From positions 450,367 through 514,366 of the forward strand of contig NW_003314344.1 of assembly GCF_000143415.4 (NCBI RefSeq): a stretch of 64,000 bases of DNA, written 5' to 3'. Shown here piece after piece: positions 13,725-24,273 of the stretch (positions are counted from its first letter, which is position 1; each line of letters opens with the position of its first letter). The notes below the pieces were generated by a model. The model did no database searches, was not told where the DNA came from, and saw only the letters and a list, made by a program, of their open reading frames with translations. The stretch is from Selaginella moellendorffii (Eukaryota; Streptophyta; Lycopodiopsida; Selaginellales; Selaginellaceae). A program made the position numbers and the translations under genes.

Positions 13725-15734
13725 ATGAAAATTTTGGCGCGCAGATGCCCTCCGCTAGGGTTTTTGCGCGACGAGGAGGAGGAGCTCGCGGCGCTGCTCA
13801 GGTCTTGCAACGATGCCGCCCATCTCTCCCAAGGCAAGCGCATCCACGCTCACATCCACCACAGCGGCCTCGCCCACAGCACCCATCTCCAGAACCGCCT
13901 CATCCAAATGTATGGCAAGTGCCGCCGCCCTCGCGAAGCCCAGCTCGTCTTCGATCATATCCGGGCCCCCGATGCCGACTCCTGGATGAATCTCATCGCC
14001 GCCTTCGTCCGATCTGGCGCCGAGAGAGAGGCCCTCCATCTCTACGCCGCCATGGACGTCTTTCCGCCCAATCCCTTCGTCTATCCCAGCGTCATCAAGG
14101 CTTGCTCGGTTCTTCGCGATCTAGCGCAGGGGCGAGAGATCCATCGCAGGATCATCCAACACCAGCACTGCCTCGATGCTGTCACCTCCACCGCGCTCGT
14201 GGACATGTATGCCAAGTGTGGGGATTTGGAGACCGCCGCCACCATCTTCTCCTCGATCCAGGAGAAGACGCTCGTCTCCTGGTCTGCCATGATCTCCGGC
14301 TACGTTCGCAACGAGCGCTACTCCCAGGCGATTGGGATCTTCCACCGGATGAACTTGGAAGGCCTGGAACCCGACGACTTTATCCTCTCCAGCCTTCTCC
14401 TGGCGTGTTCTAAGATCCAAGCTCTGGATCAAGGCCGCACTATCCATGCCAGGATCCTTTCTTCTTCTTCTCCGGCAGCCACGAACTTGGTTGTGGAGAC
14501 TGCGTTGATGGTGATGTACGCCAACTGCGGGAGCTTGATCGATGCAAAGTCCATGTTTGATGGCATGAGCAGCAAGGATTCCATCGCCTGGGCCACCATG
14601 ATCGAAGCTTACTTCCGGTACGGCGACGCTGGAGCCGGGATCGCTGCTTTGAGAGTGATGATCCTCGAGGGCGTCAAACCGCAAGCTAAGTTCTTCACGG
14701 CCTTTCTCAGCTCCTTGAGAAGACTGGCCGCTCCATCCCTGCTGCTTCTACTTCCCGACGTGAGGAGAGTTTTCTGCTGGATTGCTTCCACCGGGCTGGA
14801 CGTGGCGAATGCGGGCGTTGGAAACGCTCTCGTGAGTCTCTTCGCGGCCTGTGGTGCCGTGGACGACGCGGTGGCGGCGTTCCAGCGAGTGAGTTTCCGG
14901 ACGGTCGAGTGCTGGAACTCGGTGATCCTGGCACTGGCAAGCGCTGGCCGGGAGAGAGAGGCGCTGGATCTCTTCCAGGAGATGGAAAAGACGAGTGCTT
15001 TGGTTCCAGACGCGGTGACGCTGAATAGGATCCTCGGTGCCTGTGCTGCCATCGGTGCTCTGGACGAAGGAAGAGCGATACACTCTCGGCTCAAGCTCCA
15101 CCCGGACGGTCCCGTGGGAAACTCTCTCGTCCACATGTATGCCAAGTGTGGAAGCCTGATGGAAGCTCGCCAAGTTTTCGAGGGAATGGTCGAGAGGAAC
15201 GTCGTCGGCTGGACTGCTATGGTCGTTGCTCTTGCCCACCACGGCTTTCACGGAGAATGCCTGGAGAAGTTCCGGTTGATGAGGCACTATGGCATTGATC
15301 CCGACGGTGTCACCTTCACGAACTTGCTGAATTGCTGCAGCCACGCCGGACTGGTATCTCGGGGATGGATGTTCTTCGCAGCAATGACGCAGGATCACGG
15401 GATGGAACCCACGGCAGAGCAGTACGAGGTGATGGTGGACTTGGTTGCAAGGTGTGGAAGACTGGAAGTGGCGGAGGAGCTCATGGAAGCCATGCCTTTT
15501 CAACCGGATGAGGAGGGCTGGCTCATCGTTCTAGGAGCTTCCAAAACCCAGGGAGACGTCGAGCGTGCTTGCTGGGCGGCCCGAAACTCTCTTGCGTATG
15601 GGAGAGTAGAGTCTTCGCCGTATGTGCTCCTCTCCAACTTACATACCAACGTTGCAAATCTTCAAACTATTGCTCCTATTTCTATTGAGAGTGAAAATAT
15701 AACATCACCAGCAAACCATTTTGAGATTCTTTAG
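13725..15734 (+). CDS. PLS-class pentatricopeptide repeat protein, truncated E domain
   Basis: Single intronless frame of about 669 residues from the first ATG. Tandem PPR units run through the protein (for example ALVDMYAKCGDL, NSLVHMYAKCGSL, WNSVILALASAGRE and the L2/S2-type VTFTNLLNCCSHAGL block). Such proteins bind organellar transcripts in sequence-specific fashion, usually for C-to-U editing or processing. The E motif starts normally at SSPYVLLSNL and then stops matching: the last 30 residues are of unrelated, AT-rich composition and no E+ or DYW deaminase domain follows. Either an editing factor relying on a separate DYW partner, or a 3'-truncated gene. It begins only 113 bp after the hexokinase stop codon. 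Confidence 0.9.
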   Translation: MKILARRCPPLGFLRDEEEELAALLRSCNDAAHLSQGKRIHAHIHHSGLAHSTHLQNRLIQMYGKCRRPREAQLVFDHIRAPDADSWMNLIAAFVRSGAEREALHLYAAMDVFPPNPFVYPSVIKACSVLRDLAQGREIHRRIIQHQHCLDAVTSTALVDMYAKCGDLETAATIFSSIQEKTLVSWSAMISGYVRNERYSQAIGIFHRMNLEGLEPDDFILSSLLLACSKIQALDQGRTIHARILSSSSPAATNLVVETALMVMYANCGSLIDAKSMFDGMSSKDSIAWATMIEAYFRYGDAGAGIAALRVMILEGVKPQAKFFTAFLSSLRRLAAPSLLLLLPDVRRVFCWIASTGLDVANAGVGNALVSLFAACGAVDDAVAAFQRVSFRTVECWNSVILALASAGREREALDLFQEMEKTSALVPDAVTLNRILGACAAIGALDEGRAIHSRLKLHPDGPVGNSLVHMYAKCGSLMEARQVFEGMVERNVVGWTAMVVALAHHGFHGECLEKFRLMRHYGIDPDGVTFTNLLNCCSHAGLVSRGWMFFAAMTQDHGMEPTAEQYEVMVDLVARCGRLEVAEELMEAMPFQPDEEGWLIVLGASKTQGDVERACWAARNSLAYGRVESSPYVLLSNLHTNVANLQTIAPISIESENITSPANHFEIL

Positions 15735-15904
15735 TTCCTCACAGTCACGCGAAGCTTACCGCATACCATGCAAGAAGTCTCCTCCATTTTCTTCGATTCC
15801 TTCGGTGCCGTTACAAGAAAGAAGATGATCAGCTTCGAGTATAAGTAAGAAACTCGGGGTTTGTGCGCACCAGTTTGAAGCTTTTTTTCATCTCAGCTCC
15901 CAGG

Positions 15905-16288
15905 ATGTCTTCTTCAACTTCGTTGGCCTGTGTGCTCGCTGTTGCGTCTCTGGTTTCCATGGCTGCCACCCAGCAGCTGAGCCACTGCAGGGAGGAGAGG
16001 GACGGTGTCTTCTCGAGCGAGGAGATCGACTTCTCCACCCCATACGCCACCAATCAGAATCGTCTCCTCGACATCCTCAAAGACACGGGCAGCGACTCTT
16101 CCAACTACACCAGCGTTGGAGACGCTCCATACGTTGCTTACGGTTTTGCCGAGTGCTATGGCGACTGCGGTAATTGTCTCGTTGAGGCCAGGAACACCAT
16201 CAAGAACACATCTCCACGGGCCGTGGGTGCTAGCCTCTGCACTGATGCCTGCTACTTGCGCATCGAGAATTACAGCTTTTTCAACTAG
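15905..16288 (+). CDS. Secreted Gnk2/DUF26-domain protein, copy 1
   Basis: Intronless, 127 residues from the ATG chosen because it opens a typical signal peptide (MSSSTSLACVLAVASLVSMA). The mature part holds one Gnk2-type (stress-antifungal, DUF26) module with the conserved C-terminal pattern ending CYLRIENYSF and a cysteine cluster CYGDCGNC. Free-standing Gnk2 proteins such as ginkbilobin-2 are mannose-binding antifungal proteins; function here is inferred. An upstream in-frame ATG would add 14 residues ahead of the signal peptide. Tandem partner of the gene at 16857. Confidence 0.85.
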   Translation: MSSSTSLACVLAVASLVSMAATQQLSHCREERDGVFSSEEIDFSTPYATNQNRLLDILKDTGSDSSNYTSVGDAPYVAYGFAECYGDCGNCLVEARNTIKNTSPRAVGASLCTDACYLRIENYSFFN

Positions 16289-16856
16289 TCGCAAGCCTGC
16301 AGCACGGTAAGAGGTTATAGACACTCTAGCGGAGAATAACATAGCCTCTGTTTGCAAGTACCTCGAGAGCTCGCATGGGTAGGATATGATCGTCGGACAT
16401 GCCTGTGTATTGTTCAGCTTCCACTGACTGGGACGTGATAGAAGTCCGACGCTGCATCTTGTTTCCAGTTTCTAAACGAAAGCCTGCAATGTAAGAAGTT
16501 AATCCCAACATTCAATGAAAGTATAGAACAACCTCGTGATTCAACTCCAAATAATAGCAAAATTAGATCCGGTCTTCAAACCAACCTGGTCAAGGAGACA
16601 CTGTTGATCTCCTCCCAACGTCATCTACGCCAGCTGAAGCATAACAGACAGTTTCGAAATTAGATAGTAATGCCAAGTCACTGGATGACAATGTCTTACC
16701 GCGTGCCTAAGAAATCTTCTCCAAAGTTGTGCCGTAAGCGAATCAGCCACCACGCAAGAAGTTCCTCGAGTACAAATAGGGGCCTCAAGGCCCTGCCGAA
16801 ACCATTGAAGGATATTGTTTCATCCAAGTTGGTCCTTAGCTCATCTCTTGTTCTCG
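16289..16856. other. Spacer between tandem Gnk2 genes
   Basis: 3' flank of copy 1 and promoter of copy 2. No open frame of coding character; a TATA-like TACAAATAGG lies about 80 bp before the copy-2 start. Confidence 0.4.
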
Positions 16857-17234
16857 ATGGCTTCTTCGACATCGCTGGCTTGTCTGTTGGCTCTTGCTCT
16901 GCTGGTTTCCATGGTTGCAGGCCAAGAGCTGAGTCACTGCACCGAGGACAGGAACGTTGTCTACTACAGCGGAGAGATCGACTTCTCCACCCCATACGCC
17001 ACCAATCAAAATCGCCTCCTCGACATCCTCAAAGACACGCGCAGCGACTCTTTCATCTACACCAGCGTTGGAGACGCTCCATACATCGCTTACGGTCGTG
17101 CAGAGTGCTATGGCAACTGCGGTAACTGTCTCGTTGAGGCCAGAAACACCATAAAAAACGCCGTTCCTCAGGCTGTGGGTGCTCGCCTCTGCACTGATGA
17201 TTGCTACTTGCGTTTCGAGAACTACAGCTTCTAG
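16857..17234 (+). CDS. Secreted Gnk2/DUF26-domain protein, copy 2
   Basis: 125 residues, strongly similar to copy 1 over the whole length (shared DFSTPYATNQNRLLDILKDT, YTSVGDAPY, CGNCLVEARNTIKN). Signal peptide MASSTSLACLLALALLVSMV. The differences concentrate at the mature N-terminus and around the third cysteine (CTDDC versus CTDAC), as expected for a recent tandem duplication under sequence divergence. Likely an apoplastic defence protein. Confidence 0.85.
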   Translation: MASSTSLACLLALALLVSMVAGQELSHCTEDRNVVYYSGEIDFSTPYATNQNRLLDILKDTRSDSFIYTSVGDAPYIAYGRAECYGNCGNCLVEARNTIKNAVPQAVGARLCTDDCYLRFENYSF

Positions 17235-17343
17235 ACGAATCCTGTACCAAAGTCAATAAAACTGTGAAGTATTCACTCTCTCTGCGTACCTCCTGAGCTT
17301 TTGTCAGGAAGATTATGGTATATACGACTGTACATGGGTCGCT

Positions 17344-18977
17344 TTAGTGGAACCCCATCGTGTTGCCTAGTATGAACAGTACGAGTGACAGCTCGAATCC
17401 AAATATCGCATACAGGAATCCTCGATCCAGAACGAATCCATAAAGAGAGATTCCCGCATTGCAATGTTGGAGGTACGTTACTGCATCAACATAAAGCCAG
17501 CATCAGCTCAAAGGCACGCATGAATCAAAGAAACCAAAATCCAGCACTAGAATGGAAAGCGTTGTCACCTAGTGCCTGACGCTTCTGGAACGAGTCAATA
17601 TCATACTTTGATGGTTCCTTGGGCGTAGAACATATATCTATCGTTGCCTCCAGGCGCGCGAGAAAGGGATGCGCAGGCCCGACCACTGCACTCGCAACTG
17701 GCTCGGTGGCCTTGTCCGCGTCGCACGAAGGCATGGCCACTGCGTACGTTCCGCAAGTTGCTACTGCGTGCCACTGACTGACTATAGCAACTATCCTCTG
17801 AGCTCTGTGAGTTATCCTTGCGGCTCCATTCAGGCAGACAACAAATCCAGTAAGCTGTACTGCTGAGCAAACCTGCCAAAGAGTTTGAGAGAGGAAGTTA
17901 GCACTGCTTGCTTCAACAGAAAAAAAAACAAGAAAATGAGAAAAGTTTACCGCTAAGTCGCCAGCTCTGAAGAAATTAACAGAACCGCGAGAGGTGGTGA
18001 GCATAAATAGCGAAACGAATTGGCTGAAAGTGATGGTCAGTAAAGAGGATACCATGAAAACCCGGAACCGATGGCTGATTATAAGGAGCTGGTCTCGAAT
18101 TCTCATGTGTTCCGAAAGAATAACGGAGACATCCGGCGTCTCCTCAAGAAGCTTGTTGTAGCTCTGGAGGCGAAGGATCTGGAGCGAGCATAGTAACCGG
18201 AACAGGACGCAGACGAAAAGAAAGATCGTTGTCTTGTAGAGCCATGCTGCCATCACTGATACGCACATTACCGCATTTATCAGCGAGCTCTCGGAGACCC
18301 GTGGAAGGTTCACCGACACGTAATAAAACCACCAAAGTTTGTGGACGAGTGCCACTAGAAAACTCGGGAAGAGGATCATTGCTAGAACACGAAAGGCGCT
18401 CTGCGAAGAAAAGTATAAAAAAAAAAAAAAGAAGAAGAAAAGGCTTCTTGTCAGCATCACCATAGAAAGCGCAAAAAAGAAAGGAAGAACTTCACGAACT
18501 TACATGGAGCTCTTTTTTGTAGCCCACTTGTACTTCGGTGGAGTCTCTCGCGATATAGTCGAAGAGAAGAAGCTTGTGAAGCCCATAAACCGAGAAGATG
18601 TGAGACACGCAAAGGAACGAGACCATCGCGAGCGCTGATTCCGAAATCTCCACTATTCCCTGATACGGATGCTTGTGGTCTTCGTCACAGTGGCGGCAAT
18701 CCACCAGAAGCGCATTGAGCAGCGGCACGAGCAGTGTCATGAGGAAGAAGAGAACCCAGGAGCAGATCATCCGCGGCGCCGTGGATTGATCCAGTCCCAG
18801 CCAGAACAAGCTCGCCTTGAATTGCTGTATCTCCTCATCGGAATTGGGGAACCTCTGCCGATAATCACCGGGAGAAGACGACCGATTCGCCTCGGAGCTT
18901 CGATCCCCGGGTGATTCCTGGCTTACCTCATCGCAGAGAACGAGCGGAGCGGCAAGATTGCCGTCGGCCTGCGCCAT
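17344..18977 (-). CDS. DUF3537 seven-transmembrane protein (GRL-type)
   Basis: Four exons (18977-18504, 18400-17951, 17872-17569, 17480-17344) encode 454 residues. The last exon was found by splice phase: KRQAL joins to VTYLQHCNAGISLYGF and ends in the TM segment FGFELSLVLFILG, exactly the conserved C-terminus of the plant DUF3537 family. Several hydrophobic spans follow a cytosolic acidic N-terminus of about 75 residues. DUF3537 proteins have been linked by topology and predicted fold to insect gustatory/odorant receptors (gustatory receptor-like, GRL); their plant function is unknown. If exon 3 is read through instead, the protein stops 15 codons later and loses the final membrane helix. 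Confidence 0.88.
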
Positions 18978-19346
18978 CGGAGAGGAAATCTTGGATCCCT
19001 AGCCTTGACATGCACGAAATCCCTTCCAGCTCCGCTACATCCGTGCCGACGAAGGAACCAGAGCGATCCCTGGCCGCCTTCGCCCGCAAGCGAATCCAGA
19101 ATTCCTGCCACCAAGGCCCTGGAGCTTGGAGATCACGAAAGCGCGCGATCTTGGTTTGGATTTCCCACAGCAAGAATCCAAAAAGCCTCCATTTCCCCCG
19201 CGCGCTGCAAGAGCCCTAGAAAACGAAGCATCGAGCGCCGGCACGTCGCCGGTCAAAATGCCGACACGTGGCCCGGTCGGACGGCTGGAAAAGCGCGCCA
19301 GGATATTCCACTTTTGAAAATGGAATCTTCGCCAACCGGGGCTAGC
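18978..19346. promoter_or_regulatory. DUF3537 promoter with ABRE-like G-box
   Basis: About 370 bp between the DUF3537 start (minus strand) and the NOL stop codon. It contains GACACGTGGC near 19263-19272, a perfect ABRE-type G-box, and a second ACGT core at about 19243. Confidence 0.4.
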
Positions 19347-21148
19347 CTAGTCTTCTTCCCGGACGAAGCGATCTTTCCTTGATTTGAAGAGAATCCTCTG
19401 CGAAAAAAGCATCGATTTCTTACCAAAATTCTTAGCGAATATGGGAGAAAGGTGGGTCGATCTTACTTTGAGAATTTGAGAGTAGGCCTTGACGCCCGTG
19501 AGAAATCGAATGTACGTGCTCTTTGGGTTCTTCTCGGCGACGACGCTCCGGATTCGAGGAACCAAGAACGCGGCAGCCTTGAAATACTTGGAAGTTAGAA
19601 ATAGTTTCACACGTTCTCATGTTGCTTACCACTGCGGGAGGTTCTGCCAGCGCGTTGATAAAGAATTTGGCCTGCGAGACAAAAGCATAGAAAAATCAAA
19701 TCTTTGGAAGAAAAGAAGGAAGAACCCAAAAACCTGTTTTGTGTCAGTTCCCGACATTAGGAGATCGGTTGTCACCATGCCTGGCTGAAATATCGAGGGA
19801 AAAAAAACTATAAGGAATAGAAACAAAACGAGAGATTTAATACCGAGAGGTTGTGCACGAAGACGTTCTTCACGCCTTGCATGGAGAGTTCTGCCTGAAA
19901 TCCAAAAAATAAATTATTTATTTAAAAAAAAATTAAATTTCTAAGACTGTGGTGCCTGTAAAGTCTTTGTGAATTGCGTGATGCTGCGTTTGGTTGCTCC
20001 GTATGCTGCAAATCTGTAAGACATTGACTCGTGCTTTTAATTCTTGTAAAGAGTATAGAGGAAAAGAAGCATGAAAATTTTTAAAACCTTGGCGTGGGAC
20101 GTCCATCAGCACCAGCACCATCCATGTTGAAAATATGTCCCTCCGATCCTTGGTCTCGCATCAGCTTGATTGCCTGGAGCAAGCTTTTCCAGCGGAAAAA
20201 AATCAAACAGCGAATGACAAAGTTGCGTGGATTGATCGAAACACACCTCTCGGCAGCACAGCATGACACCGATCAGATTCGTCTCGACGATCTCCCTTGC
20301 ATGCTCGGATTAGATTCCAGAAGAAAGTGAAAAGCAAAAGAAGAAGAAGAGAAAGCAAAAGGAGACGCTCACAGGATCACCTCGTCGCTGGTTTCAACGA
20401 GTGGCTTATACGTGTAGCCATTGGAGCCAGCGTTGTTGATCTGACGAAACAAAGTTAGAATCTCTAGACTATACAAATTCCAATTTCATGAGGAGTAAAA
20501 ATGTGATCCTAGAAACCTGAGCTTGACTTTCTCACCCAAATGTCGACTTTTCCAAACGTGTCCCTCGCAAACTCTACCATCTCCCGGATGCTCTTGGGGT
20601 CCCTCACATCGCACGCTTTTCCCTGTGCAAAAACTCCATCCCTCGTAAGCAAGCAAAGAACAAAAAAGAAAAAAAAAAACTTTCGCAAGTCAATCGAGAT
20701 AAGCAAGCAACCAAACAAACCAAGAACCTCCAACGTTGAGTTTTGATTCTACCCAAGAGCGCTGGCTGCCAAATTCGCTGCTCAAGCTTTGTAGAGCCGC
20801 ATTTACGTGTTCCTCTAGACATGGAGTATAGTAACTTACAATCTTGCTAGAACAGACTTTACCTCGTCTCGAGCAGATCATCACATTGTCTCCGGATCTA
20901 AGAAACTCCTCCGCCAGCGCCATTCCAATCCCTTCGATCACAAACACTCGAGAAATCGTCTCTTTTTGCGATGGATAAGAACTTTCTATACCTTTGCTAG
21001 AGCCAGTGATAAGAACTTTGTAAGGAGGCGTGCAAGCGGCCACAATTCTAATCCCCCGCGCCTTTCTGTGACGAATCGAAGCTCCATAGCTAGAATCCTC
21101 CAAACCCAAGAGCGAGTGACCATCAAACCGAGTGGCAGCGAGCAGCAT
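19347..21148 (-). CDS. NOL: Chlorophyll(ide) b reductase NOL
   Basis: Thirteen small exons (21148-20992, 20931-20863, 20814-20753, 20622-20536, 20440-20373, 20295-20247, 20173-20088, 20013-19956, 19894-19844, 19784-19734, 19671-19630, 19577-19467, 19397-19347) join in frame to 313 residues. It is a short-chain dehydrogenase with NAD(P) motif TGSSKGIG, INNAGSN, and catalytic YGATK. The blocks GHIFNMDGAGADGRPTPRFA, NLSPGMVTTDLLMSG and STYIRFLTGVKAY are specific to NOL/NYC1. In chloroplasts it reduces chlorophyll b to 7-hydroxymethyl chlorophyll a during antenna breakdown. The N-terminal 40 residues are a plausible transit peptide. Intron 8 (19955-19895) appears to begin with GC, with a weak consensus. 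Confidence 0.92.
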
Positions 21149-21398
21149 TGAAGAGAAACCTATGCCTAGTTCTCCTAGTTCTCGCTCGAGGAAGATTTCA
21201 TACTATCTCAATGTTTTATTTCTTTCCTTTATAACGCTAATATAGATCGTTGTTGTATCACCTATCTAGATGTTGTCTCTTTTGTCTATGGTTCTTTTCT
21301 TTTTTTTCTTTCGATCGAGCTGCGATGATCTTGAGCTCACCTACATTAGCCGGAAGTAGCAACTGCAAAAACTCAAATGCGCTTCTTCGCTTACAAAA

Positions 21399-24273
21399 TT
21401 ACGTCGCAGCCGCAGCATTGAGAGACACTGCGTCCGCTGCTGCTCCAAACCACGCAGCCACCGCCATCGCTCCCGGATCCGGCACCGCCGTGAGGAGATC
21501 GGGGGAGATATAGCTCGATCTCCCAGCCTGCCAGCCAAGTAGCTAAGTTAGTATCTCCTTTCATAGGAGAAACTTCACCTGGGCTTGCATGTCTTTCGTA
21601 GACTCAGCTCCAGCTTGAGCTGCCTCGGCTGCAGCCACGAATGCTTTCACGGGATCTTCTCCAGCATCCACTTTCTGCGCAAACGAGTTTGTTTCTCAAG
21701 CTGCCAGTAAAACGCATAACTTTGCAAACCTCTCTTAGAACTGCTGCTGCAGGCAGCAACGCATCAAGCATGGTTCTGTGTCCTGCCGAAGCTCCGCCGT
21801 ATGTACTCACAGCGGTAACGGCAGCATCAAGAGCATCGCTCCCTGAAACAACGAAAGCGTGTTTGCATTTGAGTAAACACATACATCAGCGAGAAGAAAC
21901 TCACAGCATTTGGCAGTCAATGGCTGGTCTGCGTTGTCCTTCAACTTTACATACGCTGCCTTGGAGAATATGTCATACCTGCAACAATAGGCATTAGACG
22001 TGATAGATTCCATGTAATTTTAGAACTCACAGAACACCGCTAGTGCCACCCATCACTCTCCTTATAGTCCCGCCTAGCTCATTGATTGTAGCAGCGGTAT
22101 CATTGAGGGGGTAGCTGCAAGCACAAAGGGATCAGCAACAAGACAAGGACATCGTGCGTTCTGACGTACCACTTCCGCAGATCTTCGAGTACGGCATTGG
22201 CTCCTTTCCACATCTACAAGCACGAACAAAGTTTATACGATAGATAGCTATGAATCCCAATGCTTACCGTTGTGCCACAGTCTCCATCCCCTACTTTGCT
22301 GTCCCAGTCATTCAAAGAGTCCTTTATTTTTATGATTGCCTCAGCACCAGCCTCGATAGCAGCTTCCAACAATTTCCCAGGCCCAGTAAGCTCTGGTGGT
22401 CGTGAAGCTGTCTAAACCAAAGTATGAAAAAATTAGGAGCGACAGTGCATGATATAAGAGTTTTTTCCTTACTGTTTCATTGTTTGCAGGAGCAGGAGGG
22501 AGTGGGACGGGTATTGTTGTTGGAGGTCGTGGTCCTAAAAGAAAATGAAAAGCAAAGTGAGATTTCAGCAGGGTGCGATATGGTCTCACCAGAAACACCA
22601 ACAGGCCATGAGGGGGCCTTTGTTGGAGCATCCAATCTTGGTAGAATCGTATCATCCACCTTTAAGATGGATATTGACATTCCTGAAGCAGGAAATTAGA
22701 TTCTGAACTTGGAACCGCTATTCAAGAAAAGAAGAATACCCGCCATGTCAAGCGCTGTCATGAAGCAGCCAGTATAGACACGAGCAACAGCGACACCATA
22801 GTCCAATTGGAGCTGTGCGACTGCCTTGCCTGCCGCAATCATCAGTTCCATCAAAGGAGTCGCTCCAAGACTGCTCCAGCAAACATATCTCAGTCTCAAC
22901 AGCATTCAAAAACTTAATCACAATAAGTACCCATTCACCATCAACGCGACCCTGCTTCCACGCTTAACCGGGATGCATTCCTGGACAACGTAGAAAGTCA
23001 GGTCTTAGTTTCTGCGAGACGTGATCACCAGTTGTTCTTACAGCGCTAAGAATCCGCTTCAGAACGTGTGAGACCACGACATCCACAGGCTGTATATCAG
23101 CCATCGCGGCTCCAGGCTCTCCGTGCTATATATAAAGCAGAAAACATTCAGTCTTCCCTGGGTGCTAAACATAGAGTACTTACGATGCCGAGTCCGAGCT
23201 CCATTTTACCGGGACCAAGACGATCTGACGGACCCTGACCCGGAAGTGTGCACACTGACAGCGCAACACCCATGGTTCCCACAAGCTGGGCCACTCGCTT
23301 GGCTTCGGCTTTTACTTCATCCAAATTCAGGCCAGCATCCGCAGCAGCACCTGCGACCTGAGAGAATCAAGCAGTTTTACGTTATTGCAATGGAAGTTTA
23401 GATATCACCTTGTGAACAAAAATGGTTCCAGCAAGCCCCCGGCGTCCCGCAACTCCACGAGGAGTTTGTATGGCACAGTCGTCTCCAACAATTACCATCT
23501 GAGAGAACTTTAAGTCAGCACAAAGTTTCCAGCATATCTATTTCGCTACCTCCACTTTGAATCCCTCTGCCTTAGCTTGCTCGGCTGCCAGTCCAAAATT
23601 CAGCCGGTCGCCGGTATAATTCTGGAGTGAAATACAATGTAAGAGTTTATCCAGTCCAAGATTACCTACACTTTACTACCTTCACTATAAGAAGACAACC
23701 TTTCGGTCCAGTCACGGATCTTATTCCCTGAGCTCAGCAAACGAAACATGTTATTCCTCAAGAACACGGACCAAACTCATCTCGAATTCCACTCACAGCA
23801 AGTATGGCATTCACTGATGGAGAGGCAAAGACATCTCCACACACAGCCGCTGTTAGCATACCAGGGCCAACGTATCCGGCATGAGCAGGCTCATGCCCGC
23901 TTCCACCACCTGGATGGGACGATCAAAAACTATCGAGTCAGTCACCCAGCAATCACGCAGCAAGCTTAAGAACCTGATAGCAACGCGACTTTGTCATAGG
24001 TGCCCCTCGAAACATCAGCTCGGATGACCACTTTCACCTATCACAAGTGAAAAGGAGACGATCATCCAAGAAGCTCAATGGATATGGAATAAAAGTCACC
24101 TCTGGAAAGCCGTCAAGGTACTGGAGACCTGGGTAAGTTTCTACCAATCCCTCGATGCATTCGGTCACCACATCTGTGTCACACTCAATTCAACCCATTG
24201 GGCTCTTCCTTTTCCTTTTTCTCTCGCTCGACTTACCATTGGCGTCGTTGATCAGCTTCTTCACAGAAGCCAT
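21399..24273 (-). CDS. ATP-dependent dihydroxyacetone kinase (DhaK+DhaL fusion)
   Basis: About twenty short exons from [12 protein letters not shown] (24273-24237; then 24173-24100, 24037-23974, 23909-23797 and onward) to a stop at 21401-21399; roughly 590 residues. DhaK domain: [19 protein letters not shown] and the substrate-histidine region [13 protein letters not shown]. After a proline-rich linker (about 22493-22535) comes the DhaL ATP-binding domain with the metal-binding [20 protein letters not shown] and the C-terminal AGRSSYIS block. It converts dihydroxyacetone (and probably glyceraldehyde) to the phosphate in the cytosol. Only part of the exon borders was fixed base by base; the order of conserved blocks is uninterrupted. 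Confidence 0.92.

Noticed and set aside
13694-14413. 239-codon frame overlapping the first PPR gene
   Set aside because: Shifted-frame shadow of the PPR repeats.
18978-19346. Upstream extra exon for DUF3537
   Set aside because: The start at 18,977 already gives the full N-terminal region; no compatible splice acceptor and frame upstream.
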